Origin: Arthrobacter crusticola
Lineage (GTDB): Bacteria > Actinomycetota > Actinomycetes > Actinomycetales > Micrococcaceae
Reading direction: 5' to 3'
DNA: 64,000 bases
Assembly: GCF_004357995.1 (NCBI RefSeq)
Contig: NZ_SMTK01000003.1
Coordinates: forward strand, 372,001-436,000
Shown: positions 1 through 8,516 of the stretch, one piece after another
Position numbering within the stretch: the stretch's first letter is position 1
How the letters are laid out: every line of letters starts with the position of its first letter
The notes under the pieces: model-generated
What the model saw: only the letters and a program-made list of their open reading frames with translations
What the model was told of the DNA's origin: nothing
Databases searched by the model: none
Made by a program: the position numbers and the translations under genes

Positions 1-1
1 C

Positions 2-169
2 ATCACCGACGGCATCACGAACATCACCGTCCCGGGCTCGATGGCTCTCGAGGAGCTCAGCCGGGAACAGGCGATCGACATGCTGGCGGAGAAGCGGGCC
101 AAGGGGCCGGCTCCCAAGAAGACGACCCGGCGCGCCCCGGCCAAGCGCAAGGTAGCGGCGGGGAAGTAG
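2..169 (+). CDS. topA: DNA topoisomerase I, C-terminal end (partial)
   Basis: Only the last 55 residues are in the window; the reading frame is open from base 2 to the TAG at 167-169. The visible part reads ITDGITN, then a short segment ending LAEKRAKGPAPKKTTRR, then a Lys/Ala/Arg-rich tail. Actinobacterial TopA proteins end with exactly this layout: a repeat ending in a DGxTN motif, a segment with LAxxRAKGP, and a basic tail that helps bind DNA. Identification rests on this tail alone, so the catalytic part is unseen. The next gene starts 128 bases downstream and is unrelated. Confidence 0.75.
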   Translation: MTDGITNITVPGSMALEELSREQAIDMLAEKRAKGPAPKKTTRRAPAKRKVAAGK

Positions 170-297
170 CCTGTCGCGGCACGGGTGTGCCGCGGGGTGC
201 CCCGATGAACAGGATGAGTGGCTCGACGGATGGCGGAAGAATGCGGACAGGCGGGCTGGACACTGGCGCGGCGCACCCGTCGGGCGGGGCGGTCTAG

Positions 298-1098
298 ATG
301 ACGCTCCCCGAGGCATCCCCGTCCCCGATCCCCGTAGCGCTCTCCAGCGCCTCGGTGTACCCGCTGTCGGTGCACGACGCCTTCGCCATGGCGCAGGATC
401 TCGGGTACGACGGCGTGGAGGTCATGGTGACCAACAACTCCACCAGCCAGAACCCGGACCTGCTGCGCGGCCTGAGCGCCCGCTACGACCAGCCGATCCT
501 CGCCATCCACGCCCCGACACTCCTGCTGACCCAGCAGGTGTGGGGACGGGCATGGACGAAGATCGAGATGTCAGCGGCGATGGCCGCCGAGGTGGGCGCG
601 AAGACCGTTGTCGTGCATCCGCCGTTCCGCTGGCAGAGCGGCTATGCCGAAAACTTCGCGGAGGGGATCCGCCGGGTGACGGACGAATACGGAATCAAGA
701 TCGCCGTGGAGAACATGTACCCGTGGAAGGTCCGGGGGAGGGAGGCGAAGGCGTACCTCCCGCACTGGAACCCGATCCCGGAGCCCTACGACGCGGTCAC
801 CTGGGACTTCTCCCACGCGGCGATCGCGGGAATGGATTCCTTCGAGGAGATCCGGGGCCTGGGGGAGCGGCTCTCCCATGTCCACCTCACCGACGGCACG
901 GCCAACGGCAAGGACGAACACCTCGTCCCCGGCCAGGGGGAGCAGCGCTGCGCCGAGGCGCTGCAGCACCTGAGGGACTCGGACTGGGACGGCGTCGTGG
1001 CGGTCGAGGTCAGTACGCGCAGGGCCCGCGGGGCGGGCGAGCGCGAGGAGTGGCTCGCCGAGACGCTCTCCTTCGCGCGGGAGAACCTGGGCCACTGA
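298..1098 (+). CDS. sugar phosphate isomerase/epimerase (xylose isomerase-like TIM barrel)
   Basis: A 266-residue single-domain protein of the AP endonuclease 2/xylose isomerase-like superfamily. Typical pieces in order are an N-terminal strand with GYDGVEVMV, a HAPTLL strand, TVVVHPPF, KIAVENMYP (metal-ligand Glu region), VTWDFSHA, LSHVHLTDG and a terminal VVAVEVSTRR strand with the last acidic ligand. The family binds divalent metal with His/Glu/Asp at barrel strand ends. The substrate cannot be told from sequence; members isomerise or epimerise sugars or act on inositol-like compounds. It lies between topA and proC on the same strand but 286 bases from proC, so it is probably a separate unit. 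Confidence 0.8.
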   Translation: MTLPEASPSPIPVALSSASVYPLSVHDAFAMAQDLGYDGVEVMVTNNSTSQNPDLLRGLSARYDQPILAIHAPTLLLTQQVWGRAWTKIEMSAAMAAEVGAKTVVVHPPFRWQSGYAENFAEGIRRVTDEYGIKIAVENMYPWKVRGREAKAYLPHWNPIPEPYDAVTWDFSHAAIAGMDSFEEIRGLGERLSHVHLTDGTANGKDEHLVPGQGEQRCAEALQHLRDSDWDGVVAVEVSTRRARGAGEREEWLAETLSFARENLGH

Positions 1099-1113
1099 CC
1101 GCGGAAGCACCCG

Positions 1114-1136
1114 GGCCGCCGGGAGGCACGGCGGCC
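1114..1136 (+). terminator. hairpin after the isomerase gene, no U tract
   Basis: A perfect 8-base inverted repeat, GGCCGCCG at 1114-1121 and CGGCGGCC at 1129-1136, with a 7-base loop, begins 15 bases after the stop codon at 1098. No T run follows, so it could be an I-shaped terminator or an mRNA 3'-end stabiliser. The rest of 1137-1384 shows nothing I recognise beyond the leader of proC. Confidence 0.45.
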
Positions 1137-1384
1137 GCCGTGCAAAAACCTCCGGCCGCGGGGAGAACAAGCGGGCGATCCGGCCGTTAACGCAGTGACG
1201 CCGCCGGCGTGGCCAGGTACTGGGGGAACACGTGGCCTGCCAGCGGCGCCGGACCGGATCAGGAGAATCCGGCCCTCATCACTCGCACCTTCATGAGGTG
1301 AATAGAACGTTACCGGCGCATCATGTGACTCCCCGGCGAAAATGCTGGGAGAACGCTGTGAGTCGCCCGTGGCAGGATTGATCC

Positions 1385-2230
1385 ATGAGCGAAACTTCCC
1401 TTCACCTTTCCTTCCTTGGCACCGGATCGATGAACGAGGCGATCCTCGGCGGGCTGCTCTCCGCGGGCCGCGACCCCTCAAGCGTCACGGCGACCGTGCG
1501 GCGTCCCGACCGGGCCCAGGAGCTCCGGGACCGGTACGGCATTGAGGTCCTTGCCGCGGAGGACAACCCCGAGGCCAACCAGGAGGCGTCCGCCGCGGCG
1601 GACGTCGTCGTCGTCGGGGTCAAGCCCGCCGGCGTGCTGCCCCTGGCCCGGGAGATCGGCCCGTCCCTGCGGCCGGACACCCTGGTCCTCAGCGTGGCCG
1701 CGGCCGTGACCACGGCAATGATCGAATCGGTGCTGCCGGCCGGGCAGCCTGTCATCCGCACCATGCCCAACACGCCCTCCCGGCTGGGCCGGGGCGTCCT
1801 GTCCATCTCCGCCGGCGCGTCCGCGGGCCCGGAGTACCTGCGGACGGCCAGGGACCTCCTTTCCGCGGCCGGAACCGTGGTGGAGATCCCGGAGGAGCAG
1901 GTGGACGCGCTCTCGGCGGTCAGCGGCTCCGGGCCGGCGTATGCCTTCTACCTGGCCGAGGCGATGGCCGCGGCGGGGGAGCGGCTGGGCCTCGAACCGG
2001 ACCTGGCACGGCTGATCGCCAATCAAACCGTCGCCGGGGCGGGCTTCATGCTCGCCGAGGACGGCGCCGACGCCGCAGCCCTGCGCCGCGCCGTGACCAG
2101 CCCGAACGGAACCACGCAGAGCGCCGTCGAGACCTTCGACCGGGAGGGCCTGGCCGAGATCGTGGCGCGCGGCGCCCGTGCCGCCACCGAGCGCGCCGCC
2201 GAAATCACCCGGGAACTCGGCGGCAGTTGA
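1385..2230 (+). CDS. proC: pyrroline-5-carboxylate reductase
   Basis: A 281-residue enzyme for the last step of proline synthesis, reduction of 1-pyrroline-5-carboxylate with NAD(P)H in the cytosol. The N-terminal Rossmann motif reads FLGTGSMNEAIL, followed by VVVVGVKP, VIRTMPNTP and the family signature region ALSAVSGSGPAYAFYLAEAM in the dimerisation domain. The C-terminal LRRAVTSPNGTTQSAVE is also a ProC hallmark. Length is normal (about 270 residues). ATG 1385 follows GGCAGGA at a usable distance. No other proline gene is nearby, as is common because proC is often solitary. Confidence 0.95.
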   Translation: MSETSLHLSFLGTGSMNEAILGGLLSAGRDPSSVTATVRRPDRAQELRDRYGIEVLAAEDNPEANQEASAAADVVVVGVKPAGVLPLAREIGPSLRPDTLVLSVAAAVTTAMIESVLPAGQPVIRTMPNTPSRLGRGVLSISAGASAGPEYLRTARDLLSAAGTVVEIPEEQVDALSAVSGSGPAYAFYLAEAMAAAGERLGLEPDLARLIANQTVAGAGFMLAEDGADAAALRRAVTSPNGTTQSAVETFDREGLAEIVARGARAATERAAEITRELGGS

Positions 2231-2269
2231 GGCGCGCCCCCGCGGGCGGATGCTACGGGGCTGCAGCGC

Positions 2270-2938
2270 CTAGGGGCGGGCGGCGAAGCGTTCGAGCAGG
2301 TCCACGTGGCCCGAGACGATCAGCATGTCCCGCCCCGAGACCTTGGTGTTGGCCTGCGCGTACGTGAAGTCCTCGCCCGGGGACTTCACCCCGACGATGG
2401 TGACCCCGTACTTGGAGCGCACCGAGGACTCGGCGAGGGTGAACCCCTGGGTCTCCTTGGGCGGGTACATCTTCACGATCGCGAAGCCGTCGTCGAACTC
2501 GATGAAGTCGAGCATCCGGCCGCCCACCAGGTGGGCAGCGCGCTGCCCGGCGTCGGCCTCGGGGTAAATGACGTGGTTGGCGCCGATGCGCTTGAGGATC
2601 TTCCCGTGCGACGGGGTGATCGCCTTCACCCACAGGTGGTCGATGCCCAGGTCCACGAGGTTGGCGGTGATCAGCACGCTGGACTCGATGGAGGTGCCCA
2701 CGCCGACGACGGCGGCGGTGAACTCCTGCGCTCCCAGCTGGCGCAGCGCATCGAGGTTGGTGGCGTCCGCCTCGACGACGTGGGTGAGGGTTCCGGCGAA
2801 CTTCTGCACCAGCTGCCCGTCCCGCTCGATGGCCAGGACTTCGCGCCCCTGCTTGACAAGCTGCTCGGCCGTTGCGGCGCCAAACCGGCCAAGACCGATC
2901 ACCAGGACCGGGGCGTTGTGTGCTGGTCTGTCAGCCAA
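2270..2938 (-). CDS. TrkA/KtrA-type K+ channel regulatory protein
   Basis: A 222-residue cytosolic gating subunit for the membrane K+ transporter encoded just upstream. It has one RCK unit: an N-terminal Rossmann domain starting VLVIGLGRFG with acidic LAIERDG at the end of strand 2, a DATN segment, then a C-terminal RCK_C domain (LAESSVRSKYG onward). A single RCK unit and about 220 residues fits KtrA rather than the doubled E. coli TrkA. I place the start at TTG 2938, not further upstream, because AAAGG stands at the right distance and the TTG overlaps the last codons of the partner gene (stop 2933-2931). The overlap indicates translational coupling. Confidence 0.9.
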   Translation of the reverse strand: MADRPAHNAPVLVIGLGRFGAATAEQLVKQGREVLAIERDGQLVQKFAGTLTHVVEADATNLDALRQLGAQEFTAAVVGVGTSIESSVLITANLVDLGIDHLWVKAITPSHGKILKRIGANHVIYPEADAGQRAAHLVGGRMLDFIEFDDGFAIVKMYPPKETQGFTLAESSVRSKYGVTIVGVKSPGEDFTYAQANTKVSGRDMLIVSGHVDLLERFAARP

Positions 2939-4421
2939 TGATCGGCCTTTCTTCGGGGTAGTGGTACAAAGTGCTGCGCTGGCGCAGGGCCAGGGCGGAG
3001 GCAAGGGTAATTGTGCCCATCCGGCCCGCGAACATCAAAGCCGCGAGCACGTACTTGCCCGCGGGCGGGAGCTCCGCGCTGAGGTTGGTGCTCAGCCCGC
3101 AGGTGGCGAAGGCCGAGATGACCTCGAACAGGACCCGGTTCAAGCCTTCGCCCGAGATGGCGAGGATGACCCCGGTGCCGAGCAGCACCACCGTAGCGCC
3201 CATGAAGACCACCGAAATCGCCACCCGGAGGGTGCCCTGCGGGATGGTCCGCCCCCAGGCCCGCACATCGCTGTCGCCCCGTGCCTCGGCGACGATGGCC
3301 AGGAACAGGACGGCGATGGTCGTCACGCGGATCCCGCCGCCGGTGGAGGCGGATCCGCCGCCGGCGAACATGAGCGCGTCGGTCAGGAGCATCGTGGTGG
3401 AGTCCATTTCCGCCTGGTCGACGAGGTTGAATCCGCCCGAACGGGTCATGACTGAGGCGAACGCCGCATGGATGAGCTTGTCGCTGGCGCTGAGGCCGCC
3501 GATCGTGTCGGCGTTGGACCACTCGAGGGCGCCCCAGGCCAGCGTGCCCACTCCCAGCAGGATCAGCGACACCACGATGGTCAGCTTGGTGTGGAGGTTC
3601 CACTTCCGGTACCGCCAGCGGGTCTGGAGCAGAACCATCATGACGGGGAAGCCGAGGCTGCCGAGGAACACCCCCACCATCAGCGGGACCAGAATCCACA
3701 GGTCGGTCTGGTAGGGCACCAGCCCGTCGGAGTGCGGGGTGAACCCGGCGTTGTTGAAGGCCGAGATGGAGTAGAAAATACCGTGCCACACGGCCTGGCC
3801 CAGTGGTTCCCCGAGGATGATGAACCGGGGGATCATGGCCAGGGCGAGCACGAGTTCGATCACCACGGAGGTGGTGATGACGATGCGCAGCAGAGTGCCG
3901 ATCTCCCCGAGCCGGCCGGCGTTGTTGAGCGCCTCCTGGGCGATGAGCTTCCCGCGCACGCCCAGGCGTTTACTCACCACCAGGGCCAGCAGGGAGGCCA
4001 GGGTAAGGGTGCCCAGACCGCCGATGAAGATGCCGAGCAGGATGATCAGCTGCCCCAGAAAGGACCAGTGGGTGGCCGTCGAGACGACCGTCAGCCCGGT
4101 CACGCACACCGCGGAGACCGCCGTGAACAGCGCGTCATGAAGCGGGGTGGCGGTCCTGTCCGAGGAGGCCACCGGCATGCTCAGGAGCCCCGTGAACAGG
4201 AGGATGACGGCGACGAAGATGGTCAGGGCCAGGCGGGCTGGCGAGCTGTTGGCGAACCCGTCAAGGAAGTCCCGCAGGCGCGCCAGGATGCGCGCGAGCC
4301 CGCTCCGATCTTCCCTCAGCCACGGAGGCTGCTGAGTAATCATTGACGCCGCATGCCCCGTTGCTGTTGATGCCGCCGCAGCGGCCCGAATGTTGTCCTT
4401 GAAGTAGTAAATCACTTTCAC
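2931..4421 (-). CDS. TrkH/KtrB family K+ uptake channel
   Basis: An up to 496-residue polytopic membrane protein, the ion-conducting subunit of a Ktr/Trk system. It carries the four-fold repeat with selectivity-filter glycines, visible as AVSAVCVTGLTV, SISAFNNAGFTPH, VMTRSGGFNLVD and VISAFATCGLSTNLS. A long hydrophobic array spans most of the protein. The start is uncertain: GTG 4421 gives an odd Ala-rich 26-residue leader, whereas ATG 4343 (MITQQPPW) gives a length nearer the KtrB norm. It is translationally coupled to the RCK subunit and divergent from acuC, with only about 46 bases between. Confidence 0.9.
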   Translation of the reverse strand: MKVIYYFKDNIRAAAAASTATGHAASMITQQPPWLREDRSGLARILARLRDFLDGFANSSPARLALTIFVAVILLFTGLLSMPVASSDRTATPLHDALFTAVSAVCVTGLTVVSTATHWSFLGQLIILLGIFIGGLGTLTLASLLALVVSKRLGVRGKLIAQEALNNAGRLGEIGTLLRIVITTSVVIELVLALAMIPRFIILGEPLGQAVWHGIFYSISAFNNAGFTPHSDGLVPYQTDLWILVPLMVGVFLGSLGFPVMMVLLQTRWRYRKWNLHTKLTIVVSLILLGVGTLAWGALEWSNADTIGGLSASDKLIHAAFASVMTRSGGFNLVDQAEMDSTTMLLTDALMFAGGGSASTGGGIRVTTIAVLFLAIVAEARGDSDVRAWGRTIPQGTLRVAISVVFMGATVVLLGTGVILAISGEGLNRVLFEVISAFATCGLSTNLSAELPPAGKYVLAALMFAGRMGTITLASALALRQRSTLYHYPEERPIIG

Positions 4422-4467
4422 CCCCGCTTCGTGGCCGAAGTTCGGGGCATCGCGTAGCCTGAGGGCG

Positions 4468-5670
4468 ATGTCTAATTCCTCCGCGCCCGCGCCCCGGACA
4501 CACGTCGTCTGGGACGATGAGATGCTCGCCTACAACTTCGGCCCGCATCACCCGATGAATCCGGCCCGGCTCGCGCTGACGGCCCGGCTGGCGCGTGAGG
4601 TCGGACTGCTCGACCTCCCCACCGTGTCGGTGGTGCCCCCGTTCGTGGCCGCCGACGCCGAACTGGCGACGGTGCACAGCCCCGCGTACATCGCCGGGGT
4701 GCGCGCGGTGAGCGCCGACCCGGACACCGCGCGCCCCGAGTTCGGCCTGGGTACCGCCGACACCCCGGGCTTCGCCGGGATGCACGAGGCCAGTGCCCGG
4801 CTGGTCGGCGGCTCGCTGGCCGCGGCCGACGCCGTCGTCGCCGGCACCGCGCTCCACGCCGTGAACTTCGGCGGCGGCATGCACCACGCGGCGCGCTCGG
4901 CGGCCAGCGGCTTCTGTATCTACAACGACGCCGCCGCGTGCATCCAGCGGCTCCTCGACTCAGGGGTCGCGCGGGTGCTCTACCTCGATGTTGACGCCCA
5001 TCACGGGGACGGCACCCAGAGCATCTTCTGGAACGAGCCGCGGGTCATGACCATCTCCCTGCACGAGACGGGGATGAGCCTGTTTCCCGGAACCGGCTTC
5101 GCGAATGAGACCGGCGGCCCCGGCGCCGAGGGCACCGCGGTCAACGTTGCCCTTCCGACCTCCGCCGGCGACGCGGCCGTCCTGCGGGCGTTCCACGCCG
5201 TCGTGCCCCAGTTGGCCGAGGTGTTCGCGCCCGAGGTTATCGTCAGCCAGCACGGATGCGATTCCCACCTTGCCGATCCGCTAACGAATTTGAGGCTCAG
5301 CGTCGACGCCCAGCACGCGATGATGCTTGGTGCCCGGGACCTTGCGGAGCGCCTGTGCGGCGGGCGGTGGATCTCCACCGGCGGCGGCGGATACAACCTC
5401 GCGAACGTGGTGCCCCGCTCCTGGAGCCTGCTTATTGCAGTGGCGGCGGGAGCCGCGGTCGGGCCGTCCACCCCGGTGCCACCGGCGTGGCGGGACTATG
5501 TGCGCGAACGCTACGGATCCACCCCGCCGGCCCTGATGGGAGACGGCGCCGACACCTGGTGGCGGTCCTGGGAAGTGGGCTACGATCCCGGCGACGACCT
5601 CGACCGCACGGTCATGGCCACCCGCAGGGCCGTGTTCCCGCTGCACGGGCTCGACCCGTGGTTCGACTGA
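4468..5670 (+). CDS. acuC: acetoin utilization protein AcuC / class I histone deacetylase-like
   Basis: A 400-residue zinc-dependent deacetylase of the arginase/deacetylase fold. In Bacillus, AcuC deacetylates acetyl-CoA synthetase. Active-site landmarks are present: GGMHHAARS (tandem His of the charge relay), LDVDAHHGDGTQ (Asp and His zinc ligands), SQHGCDSH (second Asp ligand) and STGGGGYN (catalytic Tyr). Length matches the family (about 390). The ATG lacks a Shine-Dalgarno sequence but has TAGCCT at 4455-4460 seven bases before it, so the mRNA is probably leaderless. No acs or acuA gene is in view, so the substrate is inferred from the family only. Confidence 0.9.
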   Translation: MSNSSAPAPRTHVVWDDEMLAYNFGPHHPMNPARLALTARLAREVGLLDLPTVSVVPPFVAADAELATVHSPAYIAGVRAVSADPDTARPEFGLGTADTPGFAGMHEASARLVGGSLAAADAVVAGTALHAVNFGGGMHHAARSAASGFCIYNDAAACIQRLLDSGVARVLYLDVDAHHGDGTQSIFWNEPRVMTISLHETGMSLFPGTGFANETGGPGAEGTAVNVALPTSAGDAAVLRAFHAVVPQLAEVFAPEVIVSQHGCDSHLADPLTNLRLSVDAQHAMMLGARDLAERLCGGRWISTGGGGYNLANVVPRSWSLLIAVAAGAAVGPSTPVPPAWRDYVRERYGSTPPALMGDGADTWWRSWEVGYDPGDDLDRTVMATRRAVFPLHGLDPWFD

Positions 5671-5724
5671 GGCACTGCAGCGGGTCGGGATGCCGTCGGC
5701 GGCATATATCGCTAGGGTGAAGTA

Positions 5725-6264
5725 ATGGGTATCGACGACGTGTTTGCAGTCATCGCCGAGCGCACGCGGCGGGACATCCTCGAGCTGCTGCGCGCCGAGG
5801 GGAAATCGGTGGGGCAGCTGGTTGGAGAGCTCGGCGTGAGCCAGCCGACAGTGTCAAAGCACCTCAAGGTACTGCGCGAAGCCGGCCTGGTCACCATGCG
5901 GGCGCAGGGCCAGAAACGCTTCTATTCGCTCGAATCCTCACCCCTGCTTACGGTGCAGGACTGGATCGCCGGTTTCACGGCGGGCCCGGCGGAGGCCGCC
6001 CCCGAGGCGCCGGTTCCCTCCGCCGTCCCCGGTACCGCCCCCACCGAACCGGCGGCTCCTGTCCCCGCAGAGGAGGTGCAGGCCGGTGCCGAGGTCCCGG
6101 CCACGGGTGTCCTTGCGGCGGCGGCGCTCGCGCCTGCCGGATCACCGCGGGCCGCGGCGGAGGCGACCCGGCAGCAGCAGATCGGCAGGACCATGGGCCG
6201 CGCGGCCGAACGGGCGGCCGATCTGATCTCCCAGCTGCGGCGCCGGAAGGACCACGAGCGGTAG
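5725..6264 (+). CDS. ArsR-family winged-helix regulator with Ala/Pro-rich tail
   Basis: A 179-residue protein. Residues 1-80 form an ArsR-type HTH: FAVIAERTRRDILELL, then GVSQPTVSKHLKVLREAGLV as the recognition helix region, then the beta wing QGQKRFYSLES. No cysteine-rich metal motif is present, so a metal-sensing role is not supported. Residues from about 90 to 150 are low-complexity Ala/Pro/Val/Glu, and the last 30 form a basic Arg-rich helix (TRQQQIGRTMGRAAERAADL). This extension is unusual, since most ArsR proteins stop near 110 residues. TAGGGT at 5713-5718, six bases before ATG, suggests a leaderless transcript. Confidence 0.85.
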   Translation: MGIDDVFAVIAERTRRDILELLRAEGKSVGQLVGELGVSQPTVSKHLKVLREAGLVTMRAQGQKRFYSLESSPLLTVQDWIAGFTAGPAEAAPEAPVPSAVPGTAPTEPAAPVPAEEVQAGAEVPATGVLAAAALAPAGSPRAAAEATRQQQIGRTMGRAAERAADLISQLRRRKDHER

Positions 6265-6501
6265 CGTGCGCCCGATGCGCCCGCCGATGGACCGCCTTTC
6301 TGCACCCGGCTGGCCTTCGCCCGTGGGGTTAAGGAGCCTCTCTACCACAGGGGCTTTCACTTTTGTCACAGCTGCCACTAGAGTACCGTCCTAGGCAGAA
6401 ATCCTCATGCTTCGAGGCGGCGTATCGATCGCGCGCATCCGGCATCAGTTCGAATGCCGGTCTCAGGGTGGGAAGCCTTCAAGTAAAGGAATAGTGGTGA
6501 G

Positions 6502-6711
6502 ATGGCAGACGGGAACTTCTCGGATGTGCAGTTCTTGACGGTGGCGGAAGTCGCCGACGTCATGCGGGTGTCAAAAATGACCGTCTACCGACTCGTTCAT
6601 TCAGGGGAACTGCCGGCCGTCCAGTTTGGGCGCTCCTACCGGGTTCCCGAATCGGCCGTCGCCGATTACCTCCGCCACGCGCAGGTCGACGGGCAGCCGG
6701 CCACCGCCTAA
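6502..6711 (+). CDS. BldC-like small MerR-type DNA-binding protein
   Basis: A 69-residue protein made almost entirely of one helix-turn-helix: FLTVAEVADVMRVSKMTVYRL followed by the wing GELPAVQFGRSYRVPESAV. This is the excisionase-like (HTH_17) fold; size and sequence resemble BldC of actinomycetes, which represses developmental genes by binding direct repeats. In non-sporulating relatives the function is unknown. GTGGTGAG directly upstream acts as a ribosome site. It sits between the ArsR-type gene and bS22, all on the plus strand but with 237- and 192-base gaps, so it is probably transcribed on its own. Confidence 0.85.
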   Translation: MADGNFSDVQFLTVAEVADVMRVSKMTVYRLVHSGELPAVQFGRSYRVPESAVADYLRHAQVDGQPATA

Positions 6712-6903
6712 CCGCCGGTCGGGGGCGGCACCAATTGCCTGTACCCTGTTAAGGAACGTTTTGCGCGGTCGTTAGCTGCCGCGCAACTACCGGTTTTACC
6801 GGGCCCGCCGGTTCGGGCGAGCCCATGTCAGCTCCGGGCGGTCCTGCGCTGTTTTCGCAGCGGAGACAGCCGCCTGGATTCCTATTAAGTTTGTGAGGAC
6901 TCT

Positions 6904-7002
6904 GTGGGTTCAGTAATCAAGAAGCGCCGCAAGCGTATGGCCAAGAAGAAGCACCGCAAACTGCTTCGCAAGACCCGCCACCAGCGCCGCAACAAGAAGT
7001 AG
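6904..7002 (+). CDS. 30S ribosomal protein bS22 (AURKAIP1/COX24 domain)
   Basis: A 32-residue, extremely basic protein (GTG start; MGSVIKKRRKRMAKKKHRKL, then RKTRHQRRNKK) that automated callers often miss. The KKRRKRMAKKKHRKLL block is the COX24/AURKAIP1 signature. In mycobacteria this protein was found bound near the decoding centre of the small subunit and named bS22. The start is GTG 6904, with GTGAGGAC just upstream. A strong hairpin with a T run follows the stop, so the gene is likely a single-gene transcript. Confidence 0.93.
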   Translation: MGSVIKKRRKRMAKKKHRKLLRKTRHQRRNKK

Positions 7003-7025
7003 GGCACTGCCCTTCTGCTCCACAG

Positions 7026-7064
7026 CTGGAGGGCCGCCGTCCGGCGGCTCCCCTTCCAGTTTTC
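7026..7064 (+). terminator. intrinsic terminator after bS22 gene
   Basis: Left arm CTGGAGGGCCGCCG (7026-7039) pairs with the right arm ending in CTTCCAG at 7059, with a 2-base loop and some internal mismatch, and is followed directly by TTTT. It lies 24 bases after the bS22 stop codon, in the convergent gap before the HAD gene. Confidence 0.75.
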
Positions 7065-7155
7065 CCGGTCCGCAGCCCCAACCCCAGGTTGGAGCGGTGG
7101 GCCGGACGTGGTTAACGGCGGCGTGGCTCACGGCGCAGCCCGGCGAGCGGCGGTG

Positions 7156-7968
7156 TCAGCGGTCCCGCAGTTTCACGAACCCCCGCCACATTCCATAGAC
7201 GGCTCCCACTCCAGTCGCCGCCTTGAGGCCCATGGTCGCGGCGCGGCGGCCGCTGCGGAAGTCGAACACCGGCCAGTTGTTCGCCCGCGCGTGCCGGCGC
7301 AGCCGGGAGTCGGGGTTGATCGCGACCGGGTGGCCCACGCTGCTCAGCAGCGGGACGTCGTTGAAGGAGTCGCTGTAGGCCCAGCAGCGGTCAAGGTCCA
7401 GGTTGTCCCGTGCCGCCAGCTCCTTCACCGCGGCGGCCTTGGCCGCGCCGTGGAGGAACTCCCCGACCAGGCGTCCCGTGTACAGGCCGTCGGCCACCTC
7501 CCCGACCGTGCCGAGGGCGCCGGTGAGCCCGAGCCGATTGGCGATGACGCTGGCCACCTCGACCGGCGTGCCGGTCACCAGCCACACCTTCCGCCCGGCG
7601 GCCAGGTGCTGGTCCGTCAGGGCCCGGGCCCCGGGCCAGATCTTGGAGGCGATCATCTCGTCGTAGACCTCCTCGCCGAGGGCAAGGATGTCCGCATGGG
7701 CGATCCCGATGGCGAAGGCGAGCGCGGCGTCGCGCACCGAGTTGACGTCGGTCATGGTCTCGCCGCGCAGCACGAACCGGATCTGCTTCCACGCCAGGCC
7801 CGCGGCGAAGCGGAGGGTGAACGCACGGCGCTGATACATCTTCCGCGCCACATGGAACAGGCTGGCGCCGCGCATGAGCGTGTTGTCCACATCGAAAAAG
7901 GCCGCCGACCCGGGGGTGCCGGGCGTATCCAGGGGGAAGGGAAGGTCCTTCCCGGTGGTGCCGCGCAT
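7156..7968 (-). CDS. HAD-IB family phosphatase (SerB-like)
   Basis: A 270-residue haloacid-dehalogenase-type hydrolase. Motif I is FFDVDNTLMRG (nucleophile and acid Asp), motif II VWLVTGTP, a Lys in KAAAVKEL, and motif IV YSDSFNDVPLL. The helical cap between motifs I and II fits subclass IB, which contains phosphoserine phosphatases and lipid-phosphate phosphatases; the true substrate is unknown. The start has no ribosome site; on the minus strand TAGACT (7980-7975) stands six bases before ATG, so transcription is likely leaderless. The divergent glutaredoxin-like gene shares the 62-base promoter gap. Confidence 0.85.
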   Translation of the reverse strand: MRGTTGKDLPFPLDTPGTPGSAAFFDVDNTLMRGASLFHVARKMYQRRAFTLRFAAGLAWKQIRFVLRGETMTDVNSVRDAALAFAIGIAHADILALGEEVYDEMIASKIWPGARALTDQHLAAGRKVWLVTGTPVEVASVIANRLGLTGALGTVGEVADGLYTGRLVGEFLHGAAKAAAVKELAARDNLDLDRCWAYSDSFNDVPLLSSVGHPVAINPDSRLRRHARANNWPVFDFRSGRRAATMGLKAATGVGAVYGMWRGFVKLRDR

Positions 7969-8030
7969 GGTGAAAGTCTAGCCACATGCGGTGCCCGGCG
8001 TCCGTGGGCCGCGGCGGGTAGGTTGAAGGG

Positions 8031-8291
8031 ATGAACACCCAGCCCCAAGGCCCGCCGCCCGATGTCGTGCTCGTGACGAAACCGCAGTGCCACCTGTGCG
8101 AGGATGCGCGCGCTGTGGTGGAACGGGTCACCGCCTCACTCGGCCTGCGCTGGCGGGAACGTTCCGTCACGGACGCGCCCGAACTGCTTGAGAGGTTCGC
8201 CGAGGAACTGCCCGTCCTGATGATCGATGGCATCCAGCGTGACTTCTGGAGGATCGACGAAGAGCGCCTGCGGCGCCTGCTGCGGCCCTGA
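8031..8291 (+). CDS. glutaredoxin-like thiol protein (DUF836 type)
   Basis: An 86-residue thioredoxin-fold protein. It starts with a beta strand DVVLVTKPQCHLCEDARAV carrying a CxxC redox pair (Cys-His-Leu-Cys) and ends with the cis-Pro region ELPVLMIDGIQ. Length and pattern match the small glutaredoxin-like family common in actinobacteria, where it is often found near rex and SerB-like genes as here. The redox partner is not known; mycothiol is a guess from the taxon. TAGGTT at 8019-8024 lies six bases before ATG, giving a leaderless or near-leaderless transcript. Confidence 0.85.
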   Translation: MNTQPQGPPPDVVLVTKPQCHLCEDARAVVERVTASLGLRWRERSVTDAPELLERFAEELPVLMIDGIQRDFWRIDEERLRRLLRP

Positions 8292-8516
8292 ACCGATCCG
8301 GTCGGCGAGCATCCAGCCCGGTTGGCCGCCCCGGAGACCCAGGGCGGCGGAGGGGCTCCGCCGCCCTTCCGGGGTGGAGGAAACCCCTGGCGTGTGGCAG
8401 GGAAGCCTGTTGCACCGGGACCGGCAGTCCTACGCTTAAGCTGCAGCGTTCAGGCTTCGGCGCAACCGAGCCCCGGAGCCCACCGGACCCGACGGAAGCG
8501 AAGGCAGGGATGCGCC

